Shown: positions 32,137-40,809 of the stretch, piece by piece | How the letters are laid out: each line of letters starts with the position of its first letter | Numbering within the stretch: the stretch's first letter is position 1 | Origin: Nocardia sp. BSTN01 | GTDB taxonomy: Bacteria > Actinomycetota > Actinomycetes > Mycobacteriales > Mycobacteriaceae | Direction: 5' to 3' | Assembly (NCBI RefSeq): GCF_015354405.1 | Contig: NZ_JADKYP010000057.1 | Span: 1 to 41,477 of the forward strand | DNA length: 41,477 nt | The notes under the pieces: model-generated | Database searches by the model: none | Told to the model about the DNA's origin: nothing | The model's input: the letters and a program-made list of their open reading frames with translations, nothing else | Made by a program: the position numbers and the translations under genes

Positions 32137-33675
32137 TCACCGCAGGGGCTCACGCCACGTCGTGCGTTCGCGCAGCGCGGCTTTGAGCAGTTTGCCGCCC
32201 GCGTTGCGCGGCAATGGTTCACCCACCACGGTCACGTACTGCGGCACCTTGAAGTCGGCCAACCGTTGCCCGCAGTGCTCGATCAGCGCGGCAATGTCGA
32301 TGTCGGCACGATCGGCGACGACGACGGCGCCGACCTTCTCCCCCATGACGGCGTCCGGTACGGCGAGGACGGCGGCGTCGGCGACACCCGGCGCCGCGAG
32401 CAGAACCGCTTCGACCTCGACGCTGGAGACGTTCTCTCCACCACGGTTGATGATGTCCTTGATCCGGTCGACGATGTGCACCCGCCCGGCATCGTCGACG
32501 CGGACCACGTCACCGGTATGCAGCCAGCCGTCGACGATCGTGGCGGCGTCGGCGTCGGGACGATGCCAATAGCGGCCGGTGACGTTCGCCCCGCGCACCA
32601 CCAGTTCGCCGACGCCGGGCTCGCCGCCGAGCGGGACGACGCCGAGCCGAACCGACGGCACCGCGTAGCCGACCGAATCGGCGTGGTCGACGGCGTCTCC
32701 GTCGGGCAGCACCGTCATCAGAGACGCGGTCTCGGTCATGCCGTATCCGTTGAAGACCTGGGCGTTGGGAAACGCGTCCTTCAATGCCAGCACCAGCGAC
32801 GGTGCGATCGGCGCGCCGCCGTAGCCCACCCAGCGCACCGCGGCGGTGTCCGCCGCGCCGAAGTCGGGGTGCCGCACCATCAGCGCATAGACGGCCGGCA
32901 CCGTCACCAGGAACGAAATCCGTTCCGTCGAGAGCGCGGTGATCAACTCGGCAACGTCGAGCGCCGGCATGATCACCGCGGTGCCGCCGAGGTGGGCGGC
33001 GGTCAGCAACTGGGAGTTGCAGCCGGTCACGTGGAACAGCGGAACCGAGATCAGCGTCCGCATACCCTCGCCGATATCGCGGGAAAGTCCGATGCAGCGC
33101 ACCATGTTCTCGGCGTTGGTCACGAATGCCTCGTGCGTGGTGGGCACCCCCTTGGGGTGCCCCGTGGTGCCCGAGGTGTAGAAGATCGCCGCGCTATCGT
33201 CGGCCGAAAGATCTTGCGTCACAACCGGATCGCCGTCGGGAAGCGGTACGCCGGGAGCGAGGTCGATCCGCGCGCCCGAATCGGTCAGCACGAAATCGAC
33301 CTCCGGTCCGGCCGAGCGGGTATTGACCGCGACGACGATTCCGCCCGCCATCACCGTGCCCCAGAAGGCGAGCACCCAGTCGACGCCGGCCGGATAACGC
33401 ACGGCGACACGGTCTCCGCGTTGCAACCCCGCCGCACGCAGACCCCCGGCGACCCGGGCGGCACGCTCCCACAGCCGCCGATAGGTCAGGCGATCCGCGG
33501 CGAGTTCGACGACCGCTTCACTGTCGGGCCGACTCTCCACCTGGGCGTGCAGCATGTCCAGCAGCGTCGCGGGGAGCCCGGTGTAGTGCGCGACACCGTC
33601 GCGCTCGGTGACGCCGGTTCGCGGAAAGGGGTTGTCGTGGCGCGAAATCTCGATCACCGCGGGTTCGGTTGTCAT
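32137..33675 (-). CDS. qsdC: Fatty acyl-CoA ligase of a qsd operon
   Basis: A 512-residue adenylate-forming enzyme. FYTSGTTGHPKGVPTTHEA is the P-loop, YGMTETASL the A5 motif, YWHRPD...WLHTGDVVRVDD A7-A8, RIKDIINRGGENVSSVEVE and the final Lys in PRNAGGKLLK. It activates a fatty or hydroxy acid to its CoA thioester. It follows qsdA by 76 bases. In Rhodococcus erythropolis the qsd locus pairs this kind of ligase with a lactonase, so here it probably takes the hydroxy acid left after lactone opening to beta-oxidation. GAGGAG precedes ATG 33675. Confidence 0.8.
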   Translation of the reverse strand: MTTEPAVIEISRHDNPFPRTGVTERDGVAHYTGLPATLLDMLHAQVESRPDSEAVVELAADRLTYRRLWERAARVAGGLRAAGLQRGDRVAVRYPAGVDWVLAFWGTVMAGGIVVAVNTRSAGPEVDFVLTDSGARIDLAPGVPLPDGDPVVTQDLSADDSAAIFYTSGTTGHPKGVPTTHEAFVTNAENMVRCIGLSRDIGEGMRTLISVPLFHVTGCNSQLLTAAHLGGTAVIMPALDVAELITALSTERISFLVTVPAVYALMVRHPDFGAADTAAVRWVGYGGAPIAPSLVLALKDAFPNAQVFNGYGMTETASLMTVLPDGDAVDHADSVGYAVPSVRLGVVPLGGEPGVGELVVRGANVTGRYWHRPDADAATIVDGWLHTGDVVRVDDAGRVHIVDRIKDIINRGGENVSSVEVEAVLLAAPGVADAAVLAVPDAVMGEKVGAVVVADRADIDIAALIEHCGQRLADFKVPQYVTVVGEPLPRNAGGKLLKAALRERTTWREPLR

Positions 33676-33751
33676 CAGTACATCTCCTCGATCGGCCGTG
33701 TTCGCCATTCGCTGGGCGCGCAACACATCACGGCCCGCGCAGAAGCGGAAC

Positions 33752-34723
33752 TCAGGCACCGAAATAGCGCCGCGGGTTGTGGACGAGCATGGTGTCGATC
33801 TGCTCGTCGCTGACGCCGCGCTCCCGCAGCGCCGGCAGCACGTCGTCGCTGATGTGGGTGAAGTTCCAGTTCGGCACCGCGGCGGCCTTACCCTCGTCGG
33901 AGAACCAGTCGATGAAGCAGGCCGCGTCGTGAGCGAGCACCATCTTCTCGGCGTAGCCGCGCTCGACCAGTCGCACCACCGTGTCCACTCGTTGCTCGAA
34001 CGGCAGCAGGACGTCGAGTCCGAAGCGGTCCATACCCAGGTAGGAGCCGGCGTCGGCGAGAGCGCACAGATAGTCCAGATCGGTGCTGTCGCCCGAATGC
34101 CCGATGACGACCTTGCCGAGATCCACTCCCTCCTCCGCGAGCACCTTCTGCGCGATCAGGCCGGACTGGTTGTGGACGTTCGTGTGCACGGTGATCGGCG
34201 CCCCGGTCTCCACGTGCGCCTGGCCGACGGCACGCATAACCCGCTCGACTCCGGGCGTCAGGCCCTGCTCCTCGATCGCGCATTTGAGGAACGCGGCTTT
34301 CACGCCGGTCCCCGCGATCCCTTCGCGGATGTCCTTGACGAACAGCTCGACCAACGGCTCGTCGACGTCGAACAGCAGGCCGGGGCCGGTGTAGTGGAAC
34401 TGGAACGGCACCTCGTTGTAGGTGTAGAGGCCGGTCGCCACGATGATATTGATGTCGACCTGCTCGTTGATCCGCTGAATTCGCGGAATGTAGCGACCGA
34501 GCCCGATCACCGTCGGATCGACGATCGTATCGATCCCGCGGGCGGCGCATTCCCGCAATTTCGCGACGGCGTCGGCGACCCGCGCGTCCTCATCCCAGTG
34601 ATTCGGATAGTCGGGATAGTTCTGCCGCATCTCCTCGCCGAGCACGAAGACGTGCTCGTGCATCAGCACCTTGCCCAGGGCGGCGGTGTCGAGGGGTCCA
34701 CGGACGGTTTCAACGGTAGACAT
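33752..34723 (-). CDS. qsdA: Phosphotriesterase-like lactonase
   Basis: A 323-residue PLL-type amidohydrolase. The binuclear metal site is complete: His22 and His24 (MHEHVF), carboxylated Lys147 (AAFLKCAI), His180 (TVHTN), His209 (VIGHSGD) and Asp266 (LAHDAACF). YTYNEVPFQF and GMDRFG are PLL family marks. Members open N-acyl-homoserine lactones and gamma-lactones; QsdA of Rhodococcus erythropolis breaks AHL signals and this gene sits in the same arrangement, with a ligase downstream and a TetR-type gene divergent. Cytosolic. Induced when lactone frees the regulator; see 34799. Confidence 0.83.
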   Translation of the reverse strand: MSTVETVRGPLDTAALGKVLMHEHVFVLGEEMRQNYPDYPNHWDEDARVADAVAKLRECAARGIDTIVDPTVIGLGRYIPRIQRINEQVDINIIVATGLYTYNEVPFQFHYTGPGLLFDVDEPLVELFVKDIREGIAGTGVKAAFLKCAIEEQGLTPGVERVMRAVGQAHVETGAPITVHTNVHNQSGLIAQKVLAEEGVDLGKVVIGHSGDSTDLDYLCALADAGSYLGMDRFGLDVLLPFEQRVDTVVRLVERGYAEKMVLAHDAACFIDWFSDEGKAAAVPNWNFTHISDDVLPALRERGVSDEQIDTMLVHNPRRYFGA

Positions 34724-34798
34724 CGAATTCCTCGGGGTATCAGCGGCGAGCGGGACGGCTATGAATGCGGCCGGAAGAATGTGATCCACGCCATCCCG

Positions 34799-34827
34799 TG
34801 TGAGACACTGCGCAAGTGTGTCTCACA
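34799..34827. promoter_or_regulatory. Palindromic operator between qsdA and qsdR
   Basis: TGTGAGACAC (34799-34808) and GTGTCTCACA (34818-34827) are perfect 10-base arms around nine bases. It lies 76 bases from the qsdA start and 75 from the chosen qsdR start, almost exactly midway. The likely operator for the TetR-type regulator. Confidence 0.78.
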
Positions 34828-34902
34828 GTCGAGGATTCGTCAACCAGCTCGATACGGCCGCCGAGCCGGCACGACCTGCCGCGGTATGAGGAGATGGACG
34901 AC

Positions 34903-35463
34903 ATGATCGCTACTTCCGAGGGACGTCGCGCCGTCGACGCGGCGACGAAGCTGTACCTGGCGGGCGAACAACTCGACATGTCGGTGCTCGCCCGCGAGCT
35001 GGGCATCGGACGCGCGACGCTGTACCGGCACGTCGGCAACCGGGACGACCTCATCGCGACCGTGCTGGCCGAAGCCACCGAACGCACCTACCGCAAAGTG
35101 TTCGCCGCCGCCACCGGATCCGGTGCGGCACTGGTTCTCGACACCCTCGAACGGGTGATGAACGCGGTCGCCGAATCCGAACCGCTGCGCGTTCTCACCA
35201 GTCGCGAACCGGCCCTGTTCATCCGGCTCGCGCTGCTCCCCGGCAGGATCGAGTCGACGTCGGCGCGCATGGTCGCCGAACTGCTCGACAGCGAACAGCG
35301 TCAGGGCAATCTGGCACTCCCCTTGGCCGCCGACGTACTGGGCGAGGCCATCGTCCGCATCTGCGACGCGCACCTCTACGCGCCACTGCTCGGGGGCGAT
35401 CGACCCCGCATCCACACGGCACTGGCGATCGTCGCCCTGCTGCTCGGCGAACGCCGGGCCTGA
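34903..35463 (+). CDS. qsdR: TetR-type regulator QsdR
   Basis: A 186-residue regulator with helix-turn-helix MSVLARELGIGRATLYRHVGNRDDL and a C-terminal domain of the QsdR type (FIRLALLPGRIESTSARMVAELLDSEQRQG). QsdR binds the lactone ring and frees the qsd promoter. ATG 34903 is chosen: GAGGAG at 34888-34893 stands nine bases before it but directly abuts the ATG at 34894, and an earlier GTG (34816) falls inside the operator palindrome. Divergent from qsdA-qsdC. Confidence 0.82.
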   Translation: MIATSEGRRAVDAATKLYLAGEQLDMSVLARELGIGRATLYRHVGNRDDLIATVLAEATERTYRKVFAAATGSGAALVLDTLERVMNAVAESEPLRVLTSREPALFIRLALLPGRIESTSARMVAELLDSEQRQGNLALPLAADVLGEAIVRICDAHLYAPLLGGDRPRIHTALAIVALLLGERRA

Positions 35464-35469
35464 ACGCGA

Positions 35470-36336
35470 TCACATATTGCTGTCGAGGGCCGGAACTCCC
35501 TCCGGCAACCCCGGCGCGCCACTTCCCGCCGACTGCGGTGGGCAGGTACCGCCGAGCTGGTAGGCGGCCATGGAAATCGAACCGGCACAATGCCCGTCGA
35601 CGATCGGCACCAGCGGTTCGGTATCGGCCAGGCCCGCGATGTACAGCAGCGGCAGGTAGTGATCGGGAGTGGGGACGGCCGCGGCGAAATCGGGATGTGC
35701 GTCGAGCGCGGCGACCTCGGTGGGTGCGCGCATCAGCACTTCCCGGGCCGCCTCGTCGAAGCGCACCGCCCAGTCATACCCGGCATCCGGCTGCCCGAAA
35801 TCGACCGCGCGCAGATTGTGCACGATATTGCCGCTGCCGACGATCAGCACCCCGTCCGACCGCAGCGGCGCGAGCTTGCGGCCGAGTTCGAGGTGGTAGT
35901 CCAGCGGTTCGAAGGCGTTGAGCGACAACTGCACCACTGGAATCGAGGCGTCCGGAAACGCGTGCACCAGCACCGACCAGGTGCCGTGATCGAGGCCCCA
36001 GCTGTCGGTATCGCAGCCCACCCACTGCGGACGGGCCACATCGGCGACCTGTTCGGCCAGTTCCGGCAGGCCCGGCGCCGGGTATTCGACCGCGAACAGC
36101 TCGTCCGGAAAGCCGTAGAAGTCGTGGATGGTGCGCGGGCGCGGCATCGCGGTGACCGCGGTCGCGTTGGTGTACCAGTGCGCGGAGATCACCAGAATCG
36201 CGCGCGGCCGCGGCGCGGCGCGCCCGACCGCCGCCCACGCCTCGGTGTAGCGGTTGCGGTCGAGCGCGTTCATCGGGTTGCCGTGGCCGAGAAATACCGC
36301 GGGCATTTCCTCCGGCGACGTCTGCTCCGGCGACAT
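35470..36336 (-). CDS. DODA-type extradiol ring-cleavage dioxygenase (YgiD-like)
   Basis: A 288-residue LigB-type dioxygenase. The metal/active site histidines of the YgiD/DODA group are all visible: His18 (GHGNPMNAL), His53 (SAHWYT), His117 (DHGTW), His173 (NIVHNL) and His226 (PDHYLPLLY). The family name comes from plant 4,5-DOPA dioxygenase; bacterial members act on catechols. ATG 36336 with GAAGGAG before it. Convergent with qsdR (6 bases apart), and 40 bases after the ABC1 kinase gene on the same strand. Substrate not shown. Confidence 0.87.
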   Translation of the reverse strand: MSPEQTSPEEMPAVFLGHGNPMNALDRNRYTEAWAAVGRAAPRPRAILVISAHWYTNATAVTAMPRPRTIHDFYGFPDELFAVEYPAPGLPELAEQVADVARPQWVGCDTDSWGLDHGTWSVLVHAFPDASIPVVQLSLNAFEPLDYHLELGRKLAPLRSDGVLIVGSGNIVHNLRAVDFGQPDAGYDWAVRFDEAAREVLMRAPTEVAALDAHPDFAAAVPTPDHYLPLLYIAGLADTEPLVPIVDGHCAGSISMAAYQLGGTCPPQSAGSGAPGLPEGVPALDSNM

Positions 36337-36376
36337 CTGCGCACTCCTTCTCGTGGTGCCGATCCCGCGGGTGAGC

Positions 36377-37774
36377 TCAGTCGGCGGGGAGTTCGATCCC
36401 CTCGGCGGCGACCTTGGCGGTCACTTCCTCGGGAAAGATGTTGCGGAACAAATAAAGGTCCTGACCCAGCCGCCAGCCCGGCGCCAGTGCGACCGCATAG
36501 CGTTCGAAGTAGCCGAGCTGTTTGCCCATCAGCAGCAACTGCTGCGGGCCCGAGGCGCCGCGGCGTTTGCCGAATTCCACCAGCCGGGCGGCGACCTTAC
36601 CCATATCCAGTTGCGCCAGTTTGCCCGACAGCACCGGCGCGAGCGCGGTTGCCAGCTGCCGGCCGATGGTGGCGTCGTCACCGTCGTCGCCGTCGAGCAG
36701 ATCCAGTTCCCGCAGTGCCCGCGCGACCGGGCGGAAGTCACCGTCGATGGCGCTGGCGTGGAACAGCGCGCGCACGAACGCGCGCCACTGCGGCGTCATG
36801 GTGCCGACGATGCCGAAATCGAGCATGGCGGCCCGGCCGTCGTCGAGCAGCCAGAGATTTCCGGCATGTACGTCGCCGTGGAAAAGGCCATGCACCACAA
36901 CACTTTCCACCCACGCCTTGACCAGACGGCGGATCAGGAGCTCCGGATCGGGGTGGGCGGCGCGGATATCGTCGAAGCGGTCGAGTGGCATCCCGCGCAT
37001 CCGCTCCATGCACAGCACGCGCGGTCCGCAGTACTCCCAGTACACCTCGGGGACGACCACACCGGTGTTGTCGCCGAAGGCGGCCAGATCGGCCCTCGCC
37101 TGCGCCTGATTGCGGGCCTCGTTGCGGAAGTCCAGCTCGGCGACGGTGGTGTCGTACAGATCGCGGACCACACCCTCGGCGTTGGCGATGCGGGCGTTCT
37201 CCGAACGTCTGGTCAGCGAGCCGGCCAGCCGGTAGGCGGCGCGCAGATCCACGATCATGCGCCGCGCGATATCGGGACGCTGCACCTTCAGCACCGCCGG
37301 GCGGCCGTCGGCGAGGACGCAGGCATGCACCTGAGCCACCGACGCGGCCGAGAGCGGTTCGTCGTCGAATTCCCGGAACAATCGGTCGATCGGGGCGCCG
37401 AGGTCGGCCTCGATCACCGCGCGCGCGTCGGTGGCCGGAAACGGCGGGACGTCGTCGAGGCAGCGCAGGCACGCGTCGGCGAGTTCGTCCGGGAAGGAGG
37501 CCGGCGACGAGGCGATGAGCTGCCCGAGTTTGACGAACATCGGGCCCAGCGCCTCGAAGCCGTCGACCGTCCCCTCGGCCATCGCCCGTCGCCGCTTCGC
37601 CGGGCGCAGACCTTGGCGCAGTACGCGGCGCGTCACCCGGCTGCCGATCGTCGTGCCGATCGCGGCGGTGCGGCGGAACTCCGCGAATCCGAATTTCTCC
37701 AGCGCCGGTACCGGCTGCGGTGGAGTCTGCCCCGCGCCCGGTCCGGAGGCGGTCTCGGTGGCCGCCGCCGTCAC
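36377..37774 (-). CDS. ABC1/AarF (UbiB-type) kinase-like protein
   Basis: A 465-residue atypical kinase. KLGQLIASSPASFPDEL (KxGQ motif), LKVQRPDI with the nucleotide-binding Lys, HGLFHGDVHAGNLWLLDDGRAAMLDFGIVG with catalytic Asp and Mg-binding Asn/Asp are all in place. Members tune quinone or lipid metabolism, with ATPase rather than protein-kinase activity. GTG 37774 is the start; N-terminus is Ala/Pro-rich for about 22 residues. No hydrophobic helix, so it would be soluble or peripherally bound. May share a transcript with the dioxygenase. Confidence 0.87.
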   Translation of the reverse strand: MTAAATETASGPGAGQTPPQPVPALEKFGFAEFRRTAAIGTTIGSRVTRRVLRQGLRPAKRRRAMAEGTVDGFEALGPMFVKLGQLIASSPASFPDELADACLRCLDDVPPFPATDARAVIEADLGAPIDRLFREFDDEPLSAASVAQVHACVLADGRPAVLKVQRPDIARRMIVDLRAAYRLAGSLTRRSENARIANAEGVVRDLYDTTVAELDFRNEARNQAQARADLAAFGDNTGVVVPEVYWEYCGPRVLCMERMRGMPLDRFDDIRAAHPDPELLIRRLVKAWVESVVVHGLFHGDVHAGNLWLLDDGRAAMLDFGIVGTMTPQWRAFVRALFHASAIDGDFRPVARALRELDLLDGDDGDDATIGRQLATALAPVLSGKLAQLDMGKVAARLVEFGKRRGASGPQQLLLMGKQLGYFERYAVALAPGWRLGQDLYLFRNIFPEEVTAKVAAEGIELPAD

Positions 37775-37948
37775 CGCAGGACTCCGCTGGTCACCCGCTC
37801 ACCTGCCCGAATCATTCGTTGTGACCGTCCCATCGTCATGTGGTTCGTGCACAGTCTACGACTGCCGGGCCACCGTACCGGCCGGTGTGGCGTGCCGCAC
37901 GCGCGGACCGGCACGCTGGTCGCGACCCTCACGGCGTGCGACGCCGGT

Positions 37949-38971
37949 TCACGGCGCGATGCCGAGTCCCGCGGCGAGGACCGGCCATGAGCGTTTCAGC
38001 GCGTCCTGCCAGTAGCCCCACGAATGCGTGCCCGTCGGTTCGAAGTCGAAGGTCGCCGGAATCCCCAGCTCCCCCAGGCGCGTCGACATATTGTGCGTAC
38101 ACCAGTTCACCGCGGCCTCGATCACCCCGCCGATCACCAGCTGATCGAGATATCCGCGCGGACCGGGCTGCATATGGTCCCCGCCGTACACGTCGTACAT
38201 GCCGGGTACACCGGTGCCGGTGGAGATGAACAGATTCAGCCCCCGCAGCCCGTCGGCGTGCACGTACGGGTCGTTGGCCGCCCACATCGGGTCGTCGTCG
38301 GGGCCGTACATGTTCTCCACGTCGCCGCCGCCCCACGTCTGCACCGCCATTTTGACGAATTCCCGCCCGATCGGATCGCTGATCTGCGCACATCCGGAAT
38401 ACGCGGCCACCGAGCGATACAGTCCCGGGGCCGCGATCGGCAGTTGCAGCACCGAGGTCCCCGACGTCGACAACCCGGCCAGCGCGTTGGCGCCGGTGGT
38501 GCGGTAGCGCCCGTCGATCAGCGGCGGCAGTTCCACGGTGAGGAACGTCTTCCATTTGTACACACCGAGTTTCGGATCCGGCGCGCGCCAGTCGGTGTAG
38601 TAGCTCCAGCGGCCCCCGACCGGCTGCACCACATAGGTCTGCTTTGCTGACAGGAAACCCGCGACATCGGTGTTGCGCTCCCAGGTGGCCGAATCCTGGC
38701 CTCCCCCACCGCCGTTGAGCAGATACAGCACCGGCGCGGGCGCCTGGTCGTCGGCCGGGGTCTGCACCTTCACCATGATGTCGGTGTTCATCGCCGCCGA
38801 ATGCACCCGCAACTGTTCGGTGCGCGGATCGAGCCGCCAGCTGCCGGTGACCGCCGAGCCGTCCGCGGCGACCGGGTCGGGTTGCGCACCGGCTGGCGCG
38901 GCCCCCAGCACCGCGCCCGCCATCATCAGAACGGCGGGAATGATGCTGCCGCGCAGCACCTTTCCGAACAT
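37949..38971 (-). CDS. Antigen 85-type esterase/mycolyltransferase
   Basis: A 340-residue secreted protein. Signal peptide 1-29 (LRGSIIPAVLMMAGAVLGAAPAGA). The body is the antigen 85/esterase D fold: AMNTDIMVKVQTPA, YLLNGGGGG (oxyanion side), nucleophile Ser168 in GLSTSG and the base His in GTHSWGYWQD. It moves mycolic acid to trehalose or arabinogalactan in mycolate-bearing bacteria. The usual elbow is GLSMGG or similar; the altered residues may shift specificity. ATG 38971 has AAGGAG. The region 37775-37948 holds no gene. Confidence 0.85.
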   Translation of the reverse strand: MFGKVLRGSIIPAVLMMAGAVLGAAPAGAQPDPVAADGSAVTGSWRLDPRTEQLRVHSAAMNTDIMVKVQTPADDQAPAPVLYLLNGGGGGQDSATWERNTDVAGFLSAKQTYVVQPVGGRWSYYTDWRAPDPKLGVYKWKTFLTVELPPLIDGRYRTTGANALAGLSTSGTSVLQLPIAAPGLYRSVAAYSGCAQISDPIGREFVKMAVQTWGGGDVENMYGPDDDPMWAANDPYVHADGLRGLNLFISTGTGVPGMYDVYGGDHMQPGPRGYLDQLVIGGVIEAAVNWCTHNMSTRLGELGIPATFDFEPTGTHSWGYWQDALKRSWPVLAAGLGIAP

Positions 38972-39023
38972 GAGAACTCCTTCGTGAGGTAACGGATCGC
39001 CGCAGACGGGCCGAGACGAAGAG

Positions 39024-39064
39024 GCCCGCCGGGCGATGCGGTGTGAGGGCATCGCCCGGCGGGC
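39024..39064. terminator. Strong hairpin in the esterase upstream region
   Basis: Perfect 16-base arms (39024-39039 and 39049-39064) around nine bases, about 50 bases before the mycolyltransferase start and 145 after the lipase stop. Could be a second terminator, an attenuator for the mycolyltransferase, or an RNA leader. Confidence 0.6.
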
Positions 39065-39149
39065 GCACCGCCGTGGGTGTGTGCACTCCTGAGCGCGGAT
39101 ATGAGGCCGGCGTGTCCTAGATCCGCGCCGGACCCCACGGCGGCGTGCG

Positions 39150-39197
39150 GCCCGCCGGAACACGATGGGAATTCAGGGTTTTCGCGTTCCGGCGGGC
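39150..39197 (-). terminator. Hairpin terminator after the lipase
   Basis: Arms GCCCGCCGGAAC (39150-39161) and GTTCCGGCGGGC (39186-39197), 24-base loop, 12 bases after the lipase stop. It shares GCCCGCCGG with the next hairpin. Confidence 0.6.
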
Positions 39198-39209
39198 AGG
39201 TCGCCACAC

Positions 39210-40436
39210 TCAGAGCTTGCCGCCGCCACCCAGCAGCCACGGGTTGAAGCTGCAGGTCAGCGCGGGAGTCTGAGTCGAATCGAGAGTGTTGAGGATGATC
39301 GAGAGCACCCGCGGCGAATACATCATCGTCAGGTGATCGGACAGATCCTGTTCGCAGCCGTCCTGCAGGGTGACGTTCTTGACCGTCGCACCGGGCCCGG
39401 GCTGCAGGAAGGTCAGATCGTACGGTGTGGTGACCTCGTCGTAGCGGGTGCCGACCACCGTGTAGTCCACACCCGGCATCGTGTCACCACCGGCGTTGAG
39501 CTGATTGACGAAATCCGAACCGACCGTCTGCTGGATGCCGGAGTGGCCGACGAAGATCTCCACCAGTCCGAGCACGTCGATGCCGAAGTTGTTGATGGCC
39601 CGGCCCAGCGCGCCGATGCCGTCGAGGGTGGTGCCGTGGTTGGTGGCGCCGAAGGTCATCATGTGGTGCACCTTCGCCGCACCACCGTCGAACTTCAGAT
39701 ACCACCGCGACATCGCGCCGCCCTGGGAATGGCCGACGAGATTTACCTTCTGCGAGCCGGTCGCCGCCAGCACGCGATCGACGAATTGCGCCAGCTGCTT
39801 GGACGAATCCTGAATCAACCCGGTGCCGTTCGCGCCCGGCAGCACCGATCCCAGGCCGCCGCCCTGAATCAGATTGGATTTGCCGTAATTGAAGGTGAAT
39901 ACGCAGTAGCCGGCGTCCTTGATCGGCTGGCTGACGAAGGAGAAGTTGTCGTAGGCGTTCTCCCACGTCCCGTGCACCAGCACCACCGGTTCCGGATGCG
40001 CCGCGGTGGGTTGGCAATTCCAGTCGTTGGTTCCCGGCGGGGCCACGTCCGGATGCAGCAGGCCGTATCCGAAGGCGGCCAGAAACGAGCTCTGCGCCGG
40101 GCCGTAACCGATGGTGTCGCTGGAGGTTCCACCCGAGGAGCCCGAGCTGGACCCGGAACCGCCGTAGCAGTCGCCCGACCCGTTGCCCGAGCCCGCGCCG
40201 CTGCCCGAGGTGCAGGCCGAACCGGTGCCGGAGCTGCCGGAATCGGCGATCGGGTGGGCGGCGGGATTCTTCAGTCCCTGGTCGATGAAGTCGACCAGTT
40301 GCTGCTCCTGCTGCTGATCGTTCGGCGCCACCGCCGGCTCGGCGTCGGCGCCGATCCCCGCGAAGCCCATCGTCAACAGCGAAACCCCCACGACGACCGC
40401 GGCGCTCAGCGGCCTGCGGCGGGTGTTTGGTCTCAT
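39210..40436 (-). CDS. Secreted triacylglycerol lipase with Ser/Gly linker
   Basis: A 408-residue secreted lipase. Signal peptide 1-30 or so (RRRPLSAAVVVGVSLLTMGFAGIGADA). A Gly/Ser-rich linker follows at about 66-107, with two Cys (75, 90) that could pair. The lipase domain has VLVHGTWENAYDN (HG oxyanion), GHSQGG with Ser237 and a distant His in DHLTMMYSP near 375. Asp in VGTRYDEVTT is the likely acid. Similar to class I.7-type lipases of Rhodococcus/Nocardia. Cleaves lipid esters outside the cell. ATG 40436. Confidence 0.85.
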   Translation of the reverse strand: MRPNTRRRPLSAAVVVGVSLLTMGFAGIGADAEPAVAPNDQQQEQQLVDFIDQGLKNPAAHPIADSGSSGTGSACTSGSGAGSGNGSGDCYGGSGSSSGSSGGTSSDTIGYGPAQSSFLAAFGYGLLHPDVAPPGTNDWNCQPTAAHPEPVVLVHGTWENAYDNFSFVSQPIKDAGYCVFTFNYGKSNLIQGGGLGSVLPGANGTGLIQDSSKQLAQFVDRVLAATGSQKVNLVGHSQGGAMSRWYLKFDGGAAKVHHMMTFGATNHGTTLDGIGALGRAINNFGIDVLGLVEIFVGHSGIQQTVGSDFVNQLNAGGDTMPGVDYTVVGTRYDEVTTPYDLTFLQPGPGATVKNVTLQDGCEQDLSDHLTMMYSPRVLSIILNTLDSTQTPALTCSFNPWLLGGGGKL

Positions 40437-40809
40437 GGGTGAACCTTTCGTCAGAACATCGGCGTTCTTTGTTGCGATGCGCGACAGCGAGCCGCGCGGC
40501 CGAAACTGAACTCAGACGCTAAAGTCGCTGACGGGCCGCCGATACGGACAAAGGCAGTCTCTTCGGAATCTCACGAGGCGCCGAACCGACCGCAGTGAAG
40601 TTGCACAGCCGAGCGAATTGCCCGGTGGCGTCAGGGCTTTTCCCGTTATCGGCGCAGTCACAGCGGCAATGTCGGCCGTGCCGTGAAATATCCAGCGATA
40701 CAACCAATTACGACGCAATCACGAACAGATATCGGATTCTCACTGGAGTTGTCCGTCCGGTCCGGTCCACGTGCGTACGTGGCACGGCCCCACGTCGCCT
40801 GGAGTCCTG
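40437..40809. other. Divergent promoter region
   Basis: 373 bases without a gene, between the divergent lipase and DUF218 genes. The part 40580-40740 is visibly richer in A and T. Promoters for both genes should lie here, but I cannot single out a clear element. Confidence 0.5.
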
